The position numbers and the translations under genes were made by a program. From Burkholderiaceae bacterium (lineage in GTDB: Bacteria > Pseudomonadota > Gammaproteobacteria > Burkholderiales > Burkholderiaceae): a stretch of DNA of 15,915 bases. A model generated the notes under the pieces. That model saw nothing but the letters and a program-made list of their open reading frames with translations, did no database searches and was not told where the DNA came from. The DNA is taken from the NCBI GenBank assembly GCA_017998575.1, contig JAGOCV010000056.1:1-15915 (forward strand). The letters are read 5' to 3'. Below, piece by piece: positions 7,426 through 14,903 of the stretch; the stretch's first letter is position 1; every line of letters begins with the position of its first letter.

Positions 7426-8361
7426 TCACTGCTGGAAAACCACACGGTTCTTCAGTACGCCGAGCCCGGTCACTTCGAGCTCGACGACATCGCCGTGTTT
7501 GAGGAACTTGCCGAGCTCGAGCCCGCAGCCGCCGCCGACGGTGCCCGAGCCGAAGAATTCGCCCGCGTGCAGCGTCTCGTCCTTCGATGCATGCACGAGG
7601 ATGTCCTCGAAGCGGTGGTGCATCTCGCCGCTGTTGCCGCGCGACCATTCCTCGCCGTTCACGCGCGCGGTCATGGTCAGGTTGTACGGATCGGGCACTT
7701 CGTCGGCCGTCACCAGCCAGGGGCCCAGCACGTTGCCGGTGTCGAAGTCCTTGCCCTTGGTGGGGCCCAGGGTGCCGCCCATCTCGCGGCGCTGCTGGTC
7801 GCGCGCGCTCACGTCGTTGAAGATCAGGTAGCCGAAGATGTGTTCGCGCGCCTTGTCTTTCGTGATGTTCTTGCCGCCGCGGCCGGTGATGGCGGCGAAC
7901 TCCAGCTCGTAGTCGAGCATGTTGCAGTAGCGCGGGTTGACGATGTCGGTGCCCGTGCCGACCACCGAGAAGCGGTTGCACTTGTAGTAGATGGGCTCCT
8001 CGTACCAGACCTGCGGGATCTCGACCTTGGCCGGATCGCGCTCGCCCGGGATGCCGAACAGGTGGCTGTTGGCGCGCGCCTGGCGGAAGTGTTTTTCGAA
8101 GCACAGGAAGTCGCGCATCTGGCGCGGCTGCGGCAGCGGCGCGCACAGCTTCACGTCGGCCAGCGCCAAAGGTGCCGCAGCCTGGGCCAGCAGCGCGCGG
8201 GCTTCATCGAGCGCGGCCGGGCCGGCGTCGATCAGCGCGAGCATGTCGCGGAAGGCGGGCGACGACGAGGCCGCCGTGAAGTCGACCAGGGTCTGCTCGC
8301 CGGGCAGCAGCGCGCCGATGTGGCGCTGTCCGTTGGCGAGATCGAAGGTGACCAGTTTCAT
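7426..8361 (-). CDS. Fumarylacetoacetate hydrolase family enzyme
   Basis: This 311-residue cytoplasmic enzyme belongs to the FAH superfamily, which hydrolyses C-C bonds in acylpyruvates and diketo acids or decarboxylates/hydrates related compounds using a divalent metal. A variable N-terminal region (1-75) precedes the catalytic domain, which opens with PLPQPRQMRDFLCFEKH (75-91). Likely metal ligands include Glu152 and Glu154 in LDYELEF (149-155) and Asp183 in FNDVSARD (181-188). It is longer than simple FahD-type acylpyruvases (about 220 residues) and shorter than eukaryotic FAH. The start at 8361 has GGAGAC upstream. It sits between the ligase and the importer, so it probably acts early on the imported compound, releasing an acid for CoA activation. 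The reaction is inferred from family, not shown. Confidence 0.93.
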   Translation of the reverse strand: MKLVTFDLANGQRHIGALLPGEQTLVDFTAASSSPAFRDMLALIDAGPAALDEARALLAQAAAPLALADVKLCAPLPQPRQMRDFLCFEKHFRQARANSHLFGIPGERDPAKVEIPQVWYEEPIYYKCNRFSVVGTGTDIVNPRYCNMLDYELEFAAITGRGGKNITKDKAREHIFGYLIFNDVSARDQQRREMGGTLGPTKGKDFDTGNVLGPWLVTADEVPDPYNLTMTARVNGEEWSRGNSGEMHHRFEDILVHASKDETLHAGEFFGSGTVGGGCGLELGKFLKHGDVVELEVTGLGVLKNRVVFQQ

Positions 8362-8411
8362 GATGCGTTGTCTCCGTCTTGTTCGTTGTCGGGGTGAGAA
8401 GGGGATGGCGT

Positions 8412-9950
8412 TCAGGCCGGCGGCGTGGCGGCATCGTGCTCGCGCAGCGCGGTCTTGAGCACCTTGCCGTAGTTGTTCTTGGGCAGCTCGTCGACCACGC
8501 GGTAGTGGCGCGGGCGCTTGAAGCGCGCGATGTGCGCCAGGCACAGGGCATCGAGCTCTTCCGTGCGGATGCGCTCGCCCGGGCGCGGCACGACGAAGGC
8601 CAGCACCTCCTCGCCCCACTCGCCGTGCGGGCGGCCGATGACGGCCACCTCGCGCACGGCCGGGTGGCGCAGCAGCACTTCCTCGATCTCGCGCGGGTAG
8701 ATGTTGGAGCCGCCGCTGATGATCATGTCCTTGGAGCGGTCCTTGAGATAGAGGAAACCATCGGCATCGAGCTCGCCCACGTCGCCCGTGAACAGCCAGC
8801 CCTGCTGCAGCGCCTGGCCGCTGGCCTCGGGGTTGCCCCAGTAGCCGGGCATGACCGAATCGCCGCGCACCAGGATCTCCCCCGTCTGCCCCACCGACAG
8901 CGGCGAGCCGTCGGGCGCGGCGATGCGGATCTCGACGTTGCTCTGCGCCACGCCCACCGAGGCGATGCGCTCGGCGTGGCGCGGATGCACGCGATCCGCC
9001 AACAGTGCTCGCGAGAGCGCGGTGATGGCCATGGGGCATTCACCCTGCCCGTAGATCTGCACGAAGCGCGGGCCCATCACCTGCATGGCTTCCTGGATGT
9101 CGGCCGCATACATGGGGCCGCCGCCGTACACCACGGTCTTGATGCCGTCGCCGTCAGCGCCCGTGGCCGCCGCGCGCTCGACCAGCCGCTTGACCATGGT
9201 GGGCGCGGCGAACAGGGACACCTCGCGCAGCTCGCGCGCCAGCATCAGGATCTCGTCGGGATCGAAGCCGCGCGACTCGGGCACCACGTGGCGCGCGCCG
9301 GCCAGCACGTGCGGAATGTTGTAGAGCCCCGCGCCGTGCGACATGGGCGCGGCGTACAGGCTGGCGTCGCGCGGCGAGATCGGATCGACGTCGGCGAAGT
9401 AGCACAGCGTCATCGACATCAGGTTGCGCTGCGTCTGCATCACGCCCTTGGGCCGGCCGGTGGTGCCCGAGGTGTAGAACAGCCACGCCACGTCGGACGG
9501 ATCGCGCGGCGCGGGCGCCATGGGCGTGGCCGACATCAGCGCCTCGAACTCGTGCGAGGCCACGTCGATCACGTGCGCCAGCCGCGGCAGCGCCGGCCCG
9601 CCGGCTTGCAGGCCGGACGCCAGCTCGGCATCGGCGAACAGCACGCGCGCGCCGCTGTCGGACAGGATGTACTCGGCCTCGCGCGCATGCAGCTTGTAGT
9701 TGATGGGCACGGCCACCAGGCCGGCGAACCAGGCGCCCCACAGCACGTCCAGGTACTGCGGCCCGTTGCGCATCAGCACGCCCACGCGCTCGCCGGCTTG
9801 CAGGCCCAGCCGCTCGCGCAGGGCGCGGGCGAGCGACGCCGCGCGGCGCGCGAGGCCGGCGTAGTCGTGCAGCACGCGCGTGCCCAGCAGCACGGCCGGG
9901 TCGTGGGGCATGACGCGGGCCGAGCGGGCGAGCAGGTGGGCGATGTTCAT
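8412..9950 (-). CDS. AMP-dependent acyl-CoA synthetase/ligase
   Basis: This 512-residue class I adenylate-forming enzyme would convert a carboxylic acid, ATP and CoA to acyl-CoA, AMP and PPi. The phosphate-binding motif YTSGTTGRPKG is at 159-169. The A5 motif is YGQGE (300-304), with Gly in place of the usual Thr. The hinge motif GWLFTGDVGELDADGFLYLKD spans 384-404, and the catalytic lysine is Lys496 in PKNNYGKVLK. Length and motifs fit the acyl/aryl-CoA synthetase group; the preferred acid is unknown. The start at 9950 is 15 nt after the thiolase stop, with GGCGGAG upstream. Together with the thiolase it suggests breakdown through a beta-ketoacyl-CoA. Confidence 0.95.
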   Translation of the reverse strand: MNIAHLLARSARVMPHDPAVLLGTRVLHDYAGLARRAASLARALRERLGLQAGERVGVLMRNGPQYLDVLWGAWFAGLVAVPINYKLHAREAEYILSDSGARVLFADAELASGLQAGGPALPRLAHVIDVASHEFEALMSATPMAPAPRDPSDVAWLFYTSGTTGRPKGVMQTQRNLMSMTLCYFADVDPISPRDASLYAAPMSHGAGLYNIPHVLAGARHVVPESRGFDPDEILMLARELREVSLFAAPTMVKRLVERAAATGADGDGIKTVVYGGGPMYAADIQEAMQVMGPRFVQIYGQGECPMAITALSRALLADRVHPRHAERIASVGVAQSNVEIRIAAPDGSPLSVGQTGEILVRGDSVMPGYWGNPEASGQALQQGWLFTGDVGELDADGFLYLKDRSKDMIISGGSNIYPREIEEVLLRHPAVREVAVIGRPHGEWGEEVLAFVVPRPGERIRTEELDALCLAHIARFKRPRHYRVVDELPKNNYGKVLKTALREHDAATPPA

Positions 9951-9965
9951 CGGGGCGCTCCGCCT

Positions 9966-11135
9966 TCAACGGGTCCGCTCGAGGATGCTCACGTAGTTCG
10001 CCACGGCCGATCCGCCCATGTTGAACACGCCGGCCAGCTTGGCGCCGGGCACCTGCAGATCGCCGGCGGTGCCGGTGAGCTGCATCGCGCTCATCACGTG
10101 CATCGAGACGCCGGTGGCACCGACCGGATGGCCCTTGGCCTTGAGGCCGCCCGAGGGGTTGACCGGCAGCCGCCCGCCGGCCGACACCGTGCCATCGTCC
10201 ACCACGCGATGGCCCTGGCCCGGCGCGGCCAGGCCCATGGCCTCGTACGACAGCAGCTCGGCGATGGTGAAGCAGTCGTGCACCTCGGCGAACGACAGGT
10301 CGTCCACGCGCACGCCGGCTTCGGCATAGGCATCCGCCCAGGCACGGCGCGGCCCTTCGAAGGCCAGCGGATCGCGCTGCGACATCGGCAGCAGGTCGTT
10401 GACGTGGCTGGCCGCGCGGAAGGCGATGGCGCGCGGGAAGTGCGCGAGCATGTCGTTGCGCACCAGCACCAGCGCGGCGGCGCCGTCGGCCACGGTGCTG
10501 CAGTCGGTCTTGCGCAGCGGGTCGGCGATCAGCGGGTTGCGATCCGAGACCGTGCTGCAGAACTCGAAGTCGAGCGCGCGGCGCATGTGCGCGAGCGGGT
10601 TGCGCGCGCCATTGGCGTGGTTCTTGACCGCGATGCGCGCCAGCGTGTCGGCGTGGTTGCCATGGCGCGCGAAGTACTGCTGCGCGAACAGCGCGAAGAT
10701 GCGCGGGAAGTTGAGGCCTTCGGCGCCCTCTTCGCGCCAGTAGCTGGCACCGGCCAGCGCACGCGTGACCTCGGCGCCGCTGACGGCCGTCATTTTCTCG
10801 GCGCCCACCACCAGCACGGCGCGTGCACGCCCGGATTCGATGGCCGTCAGCCCGGCATGGATGGCGGCCGAGCCCGAGGCGCAGGCGTTCTCCAGCCGCG
10901 CAGCGGGCTTGAAGCGCAGCGCCGCATCGAGTGACAGCGGCAGGCTGGCCACGAAGCCGTCGGGCACCATGCCCGCATTGAAGTGGCCGACGAACACGGC
11001 ATCGATGTCGGCCGGCGCGATGGCGGCCGAAGCGATGGCCTCGCGCGCGGCGGCGAGGATGAGGCTTTCGAGGTCGTCGCCGTCCAGGCGTCCGAACGGC
11101 GTGTGACCCCAGCCGACGATGCTGGCGTTTCGCAT
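9966..11135 (-). CDS. Thiolase family protein (SCP2-type acetyl-CoA acyltransferase)
   Basis: This 389-residue protein has the thiolase fold. The nucleophile is Cys85 in NACASGS (83-89), the second loop is HDCF at 286-289, and the GHP loop is GHPVGATG at 335-342. The C-terminal loop reads FNMGGSA in place of the CxG motif of classical thiolases. The HDCF loop with no CxG cysteine is the hallmark of SCP2-type thiolases, where Cys288 would take the acid/base role. It should cleave a beta-ketoacyl-CoA with CoA, or act as a condensing enzyme in some relatives. It is the first gene of the operon and starts at 11135, with AAGGAGAC upstream. The divergent region ahead of it carries an inverted repeat, so the operon promoter is probably there. 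Confidence 0.93.
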   Translation of the reverse strand: MRNASIVGWGHTPFGRLDGDDLESLILAAAREAIASAAIAPADIDAVFVGHFNAGMVPDGFVASLPLSLDAALRFKPAARLENACASGSAAIHAGLTAIESGRARAVLVVGAEKMTAVSGAEVTRALAGASYWREEGAEGLNFPRIFALFAQQYFARHGNHADTLARIAVKNHANGARNPLAHMRRALDFEFCSTVSDRNPLIADPLRKTDCSTVADGAAALVLVRNDMLAHFPRAIAFRAASHVNDLLPMSQRDPLAFEGPRRAWADAYAEAGVRVDDLSFAEVHDCFTIAELLSYEAMGLAAPGQGHRVVDDGTVSAGGRLPVNPSGGLKAKGHPVGATGVSMHVMSAMQLTGTAGDLQVPGAKLAGVFNMGGSAVANYVSILERTR

Positions 11136-11227
11136 GGCTTGCTTGTCTCCTTCGTCGACGCATCGCGTGTCATCGCGATGCGCCTGTTTCGAAAAATTCT
11201 AGGAAGCACGTTGCCGTCTCGCCAGTC

Positions 11228-11266
11228 GTAGGACTACCTCATGGGGTTAGTACTAGCCTGTCCTAC
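11228..11266. promoter_or_regulatory. Inverted-repeat operator candidate in the divergent promoter region
   Basis: The arms GTAGGAC (11228-11234) and GTCCTAC (11260-11266) are perfect reverse complements, 25 nt apart. Within them lies a looser pseudo-palindrome, ACTACC to GGTTAGT (11233-11251), around a CATG centre. The site is about 95-130 nt upstream of the thiolase start and about 125-160 nt upstream of the plus-strand gene at 11391. The 255-nt gap shows no convincing sigma70 box by eye. A regulator-binding role is inference. Confidence 0.45.
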
Positions 11267-11390
11267 ACACGGGTCGGCGGTTGGCCCGCAGTCACCTCAT
11301 CGCCCGCCGCCTAACCTGATTCCACTCGCGCCACACGGACGATGAAAGCGGGGTCCCGGCGCGCCCTTCAACGTAGAGCAGGAGTCGATC

Positions 11391-11837
11391 ATGAATCGTT
11401 CATTCATTGCCCGTGCCATGCAAGGCGTGGTGCTGGTGGGCCTGTCGATTGGCGGCGCGCTCGCCGCTGGCGGCAGCGACAACGCGAATGCGCAGGAGCG
11501 CTATCGCCAGGAAGCCGCCGCGTGCAACGCAGGCCAGTCGGCGCAGGACCGCGCGACCTGCATGCAGGAAGCCGGCGCCGCACTCGACGAGGCCCGCCGG
11601 GGTCGTCTGGACCAGTCCAGCGTGGCGGCCTCCACGCGCACCGGCAACGCGGTGGCGCGCTGTGAGGTGTTCACGGGCGAAGAGCTGAGCGCGTGTCGCG
11701 CGCGCGCATTGGGCACGGCGCCGGCCGAAGGCGCCACCATCACGCGCGGCAGCGTGGAAGGCGGTGGCGTGATCCGCGAGACGATCCAGGTGTACGAGGT
11801 GCCGGCCGGCACGCCGGGCTCGGTGCCCGCGCAGTGA
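11391..11837 (+). CDS. Small exported four-cysteine protein of unknown function
   Basis: This 148-residue protein starts at 11391 behind a GCAGGAG Shine-Dalgarno. It has a signal peptide with a hydrophobic core (VVLVGLSIGGALAA, 13-26) and likely cleavage after ALA at 25 or after ANA at 34. The mature part has a charged Gln/Arg/Ala-rich helical segment (ERYRQEAAACNAGQSAQDRA) and four cysteines, C45, C57, C91 and C102, in two pairs spaced 12 and 11 residues apart. The C-terminal third is Gly/Thr/Val-rich. I do not recognise a named family; similar short proteins occur in Comamonadaceae as far as I recall. It is convergent with an exported thioredoxin-like gene and near a DsbD-type reductase, so disulfide formation in the periplasm is likely. 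Confidence 0.8.
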   Translation: MNRSFIARAMQGVVLVGLSIGGALAAGGSDNANAQERYRQEAAACNAGQSAQDRATCMQEAGAALDEARRGRLDQSSVAASTRTGNAVARCEVFTGEELSACRARALGTAPAEGATITRGSVEGGGVIRETIQVYEVPAGTPGSVPAQ

Positions 11838-11839
11838 CC

Positions 11840-11858
11840 GGCGCGCAGGCGTCGCGCC
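11840..11858. terminator. Short GC hairpin between convergent genes
   Basis: GGCGCG (11840-11845) and CGCGCC (11853-11858) pair around a 7-nt loop, in the 24-nt gap between the exported four-cysteine protein and the thioredoxin-like gene. The position suits a bidirectional terminator, but no T-run is present on either strand and short GC repeats are expected by chance at this base composition. Confidence 0.25.
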
Positions 11859-11861
11859 TCG

Positions 11862-12491
11862 TCAGATCTTGTACTTGATCGAGCAGCCGTAGGGCCGCGT
11901 GACGGCCTGCGACACCGGTTTGCCCGCAAGCGCCTCGGCCAGGGCCTGGTCCACGTAATTCGTGGCGCGGGCAATGTCGTCGGCGCGCGCGGAAGCAATG
12001 CTGTCGATGCCGCCGGCGTAGATCAGGCGACCCTGCGGATCGACGATGTAGAGGTGCGGCGTGGTGCGCGCCGCGTAGGCGCGGCCGGCCACGCCGTCCT
12101 CGTCCATCAGCACAGCGGTCGGCACGCCGCGCTTCTCAGCCATCCAGCCCGCCAGTCGCGCGGGCTCCAGGTAGTCGCCGCTGCTCTTCTCGGTGGAGTT
12201 GATGGCGAGCCACACCACGTTGCGATCGACCGCGCGCTTCTGCGTGGCGGGTATGTTGCCGCCGTCGTAATGCTTCTGCACGAACGGGCAGCCGGGGTTG
12301 GTCCATTCGAGCACGACGTGGCGCCCCTTGAAGTCGGCCAGCCGCACGGTCTTGCCCGTGGCATCGCGCAGCGTGAACGCGGGCGCGGGCTGGCCGATGG
12401 CGGCTTGCGCATGCGCGGGCAGCGCCAGCAGCGCGGTGGGGGCCGCGACGAGTGCAGGCACGGTGGTGATGAAGTGGCGACGATGCAGCAT
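11862..12491 (-). CDS. Exported thioredoxin-like (AhpC/TSA-type redoxin) protein with a single active-site Cys
   Basis: This 209-residue protein has a signal peptide with twin arginines (HRRHFI, 3-8), a hydrophobic core and cleavage near AHA-QA (about 28-29). Tat export is therefore possible, though Sec cannot be excluded. The redoxin domain begins at IGQPAPAFTL (32-41). The active-site segment NPGCPFVQKHY has Cys68, but the resolving Cys of CxxC is Val71. A second cysteine, Cys203, lies near the C-terminus (YGCSIKY) and could form the partner. The start at 12491 follows an AAGGAGC Shine-Dalgarno. It lies 74 nt downstream of dsbD on the same strand, so it is a likely substrate or partner of that reductase in the periplasm. 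Peroxidase or disulfide-reducing activity is possible; neither is proven by the sequence. Confidence 0.88.
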   Translation of the reverse strand: MLHRRHFITTVPALVAAPTALLALPAHAQAAIGQPAPAFTLRDATGKTVRLADFKGRHVVLEWTNPGCPFVQKHYDGGNIPATQKRAVDRNVVWLAINSTEKSSGDYLEPARLAGWMAEKRGVPTAVLMDEDGVAGRAYAARTTPHLYIVDPQGRLIYAGGIDSIASARADDIARATNYVDQALAEALAGKPVSQAVTRPYGCSIKYKI

Positions 12492-12541
12492 GGTCCAGCT
12501 CCTTCAGGCAAGGGCCGCGACAGGGCGGCCCACAGTCACAT

Positions 12542-12564
12542 CCGCCGGGCACGCGGCCCGGCGG
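12542..12564 (-). terminator. GC-rich hairpin right after the dsbD stop codon
   Basis: CCGCCGGGC (12542-12550) and GCCCGGCGG (12556-12564) pair perfectly around a 5-nt loop, one base past the dsbD stop. There is no T-run after it on the minus strand, so it is more likely a partial terminator or an mRNA 3' stabiliser separating dsbD from the thioredoxin-like gene than a full intrinsic terminator. Confidence 0.45.
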
Positions 12565-12565
12565 C

Positions 12566-14722
12566 TCAGAGTGCGTTCAGCGCCGCGCGCAACTCGCCCG
12601 CGCCCAGCACTTCGGTCAGCACCTGCGGCGCGCGGCCGGGTGCATGCAGCACATAGACAGGCACGCCGTTGCGGCCCAGCGCGGCCAGCGCCGCGGTGAT
12701 GGCCGGGTCGCGCCGCGTCCAGTCGGCACGCAGCAGCGCGACGTTGCGGCGGTCGAAATCGGCCAGCACCGCGTCGTCGGACAGCGTGGTCTTCTTGTTG
12801 TACTGGCAGGTCACGCACCACGCCGCCGTGAAATCGACGAACACCGGCTGACCTGCGGCGAGCAGCTGGTCTACCTTGCCGGGCGTCCATGCCTGCCAGC
12901 GCTCGCCGCTCGCGGCGGTGGCGGCCGGATCGGCCAGCCGCGTGACGGCCGGACCCAGCGTGCCAAGCAGCGCCACGGCCACCAGCGCCAGCGCGGCGAC
13001 CATGACGGCGCGCGTGCGGCCGCGCAGCGTCAGTGCCCACACCAGCGCGGCCAGCGCCACCAGCAGGGCCAGCAGCGCACCCGCGCCGTCGATGCCGCTT
13101 TGCTGGCCCAGCACCCACACCAGCCACGCCACGGTGGCGAACATGGGAAAGGCCATGAGCCGGCGGAAGGTGTCCATCCACGGGCCGGGGCGCGGCAACG
13201 CGCGCGCCACGGCGGGCACCCAGCAGGCCGCCAGGTACGGCAGCGCCATGCCCACGCCCACGGCGGCGAAGATGGCCAGCGCCACCGGGGCGGGCAGGCC
13301 GATGGCCAGGCCGATGGAGGCGCCCATGAATGGTGCCGTGCACGGCGATGCCACGGCCACCGCCAGCACACCGGTGAGGAAGGAATCCACCGTGGGCCGG
13401 CGCGCGCGCAGCGTGGCGAGCCGCGAGGGCAGCAGGCCGCCGAACTCGAACACACCCGCGAAGTTGAGGCCGATCACGGTGAACAGAGCCGCCAGCGCCG
13501 CCACCACGGCGGGCGACTGCAGCTGGAAGCCCCAGCCCAGTTGCTCGCCCGTGGCGCGCAGCGCCAGCACCAGCGCGCCCAGCACGATGAACGACAGCAC
13601 CACGCCCGCCGCATAGGCCAGGCCGCCCGAGCGGCGCGCAGGCGCGTCGTCGGCGTGGTGCGCGAAGCCGGCCACCTTGAGCGCCAGCACCGGGAACACG
13701 CAGGGCATGAGGTTGAGGATCAGGCCGCCCAGCAACGCGCCCACCAGGGCGGCCCACAGCGACAACGAGGGCAGCGGCAGCGCCGCCTTGTTGCCCCCCG
13801 GCGCCGCGTTCTGCGCCAGCGCCTCGGCCAGTGCGGCAGGGACGGCAGCGGGTGCCGCCGCCTGCGGCCAGGTGCCGGCCACGGCCGCGTCGGCGCGCCA
13901 GCCCACGCGGTCGTGCGCGTCTTTCAGGGCCACGACGAACGGCAGTTGCGCCGGGCTCTGGCTGCGCATCGGCGACAGCGGCACCTCGGCCGTCCAGGTG
14001 GCGCCCTGCCAGGCCTGGCGCCAGGTGCCGGCGGTCTCGATGACTTCGGGCACCTCGGGGAAGAATTCGAGCTCGCGGCCCTGCAGGCGGGCCGGCAGGC
14101 CGGCCGCCGTCACCTTCAGCATCTGCCCGTCCACCGTGACCGTGCTGCCGGCTGGCAGCGCCTGGGGCTGCGAGGCCAGCGCGGCCTCGAAGTCGGCGCC
14201 GTTGATGGCGGTGGACAGGTGCGTGGGCAGCCGCAGCGTGAACTCGCCGTCTTCCGGAATGCACTCCTTGCGGCACACCAGCCACGAGGCGCGCAGCTTC
14301 ACTTCGAGTTCCGGCTTGAGGACCGAGGGCTTGAAGTCGGGCGTGACGATGAGCGGCACGGCCAGCAGCACGCGGTCTTCGTAGCCGTAGTTGGCCAGCG
14401 TGCCGATCGGGATCTTGCGCGGCACGGGCCAGGCGATGTCACCGGCCATCACGCCGGGCGGCAGCGTCCACTCCATCGACGTGGGCAGGCCCGAGTCGCC
14501 GGAGTTCTTCCAGTAGGTGTGCCACTCGGGCTGGTGCGTGAGCGACAGGCCCACCCACACCGGCTGGCCGGGCTCCACGCCCTGCGGCGCATGCGCCAGC
14601 AGTTCGGCCCGCACGCGCTCGCTGGTGACCACCGTGGCGTTGGCCGCCAGCGCGGGCCGCAAGGCGCCCAGGGCGGACAGCAGCAAGGCTGCGAAAACAA
14701 GGGCGAGGCGGCGGGCAGTCAT
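12566..14722 (-). CDS. dsbD: DsbD/ScsB-type thiol:disulfide interchange protein
   Basis: This 718-residue inner-membrane protein carries electrons from cytoplasmic thioredoxin to periplasmic disulfide proteins. It has a signal peptide (about 1-27). A periplasmic alpha domain follows to about 315, with the PEWHTYWKNSGDSGLPT segment (65-81) and a C150-x3-C154 pair. The CcdA-like membrane domain (about 320-595) has Cys341 (LMPCVFP) and Cys461 (SPCTAPFMG), and the C-terminal thioredoxin domain has WCVTC (635-639; C636, C639). All three redox pairs are intact. The alpha domain looks more like the ScsB/DsbD_2 type than the E. coli DsbD type. The start at 14722 gives a proper signal peptide but has a weak Shine-Dalgarno; the frame stays open into the upstream gene without coding meaning. 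It is followed by an exported thioredoxin-like gene, its probable client. Confidence 0.94.
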   Translation of the reverse strand: MTARRLALVFAALLLSALGALRPALAANATVVTSERVRAELLAHAPQGVEPGQPVWVGLSLTHQPEWHTYWKNSGDSGLPTSMEWTLPPGVMAGDIAWPVPRKIPIGTLANYGYEDRVLLAVPLIVTPDFKPSVLKPELEVKLRASWLVCRKECIPEDGEFTLRLPTHLSTAINGADFEAALASQPQALPAGSTVTVDGQMLKVTAAGLPARLQGRELEFFPEVPEVIETAGTWRQAWQGATWTAEVPLSPMRSQSPAQLPFVVALKDAHDRVGWRADAAVAGTWPQAAAPAAVPAALAEALAQNAAPGGNKAALPLPSLSLWAALVGALLGGLILNLMPCVFPVLALKVAGFAHHADDAPARRSGGLAYAAGVVLSFIVLGALVLALRATGEQLGWGFQLQSPAVVAALAALFTVIGLNFAGVFEFGGLLPSRLATLRARRPTVDSFLTGVLAVAVASPCTAPFMGASIGLAIGLPAPVALAIFAAVGVGMALPYLAACWVPAVARALPRPGPWMDTFRRLMAFPMFATVAWLVWVLGQQSGIDGAGALLALLVALAALVWALTLRGRTRAVMVAALALVAVALLGTLGPAVTRLADPAATAASGERWQAWTPGKVDQLLAAGQPVFVDFTAAWCVTCQYNKKTTLSDDAVLADFDRRNVALLRADWTRRDPAITAALAALGRNGVPVYVLHAPGRAPQVLTEVLGAGELRAALNAL

Positions 14723-14903
14723 GGCGAAGGGTCGGAGCCGGTGCGGACGACGAAGTTCCTGGCAGAGGTGACGAGCGTAGCGCAGCGGTCGCCGCGCGGT
14801 GGGTTGCCAACTCAAGGATGGGCGCAAGTTCTTGAGCGAGAAGAGTTTTCTGGCGTTTCTGCGCCTTCGATTGCCAACTTTTCTGCCAAGCCTGCGTGCT
14901 GCC

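Noticed and set aside
8379..10934. An 851-codon plus-strand open frame opposite the ligase and thiolase
   Set aside because: Its translation is His/Arg/Gly/Val-rich with no recognisable domain, and it lies antisense to two genes with complete catalytic motifs. It is a codon-bias shadow.
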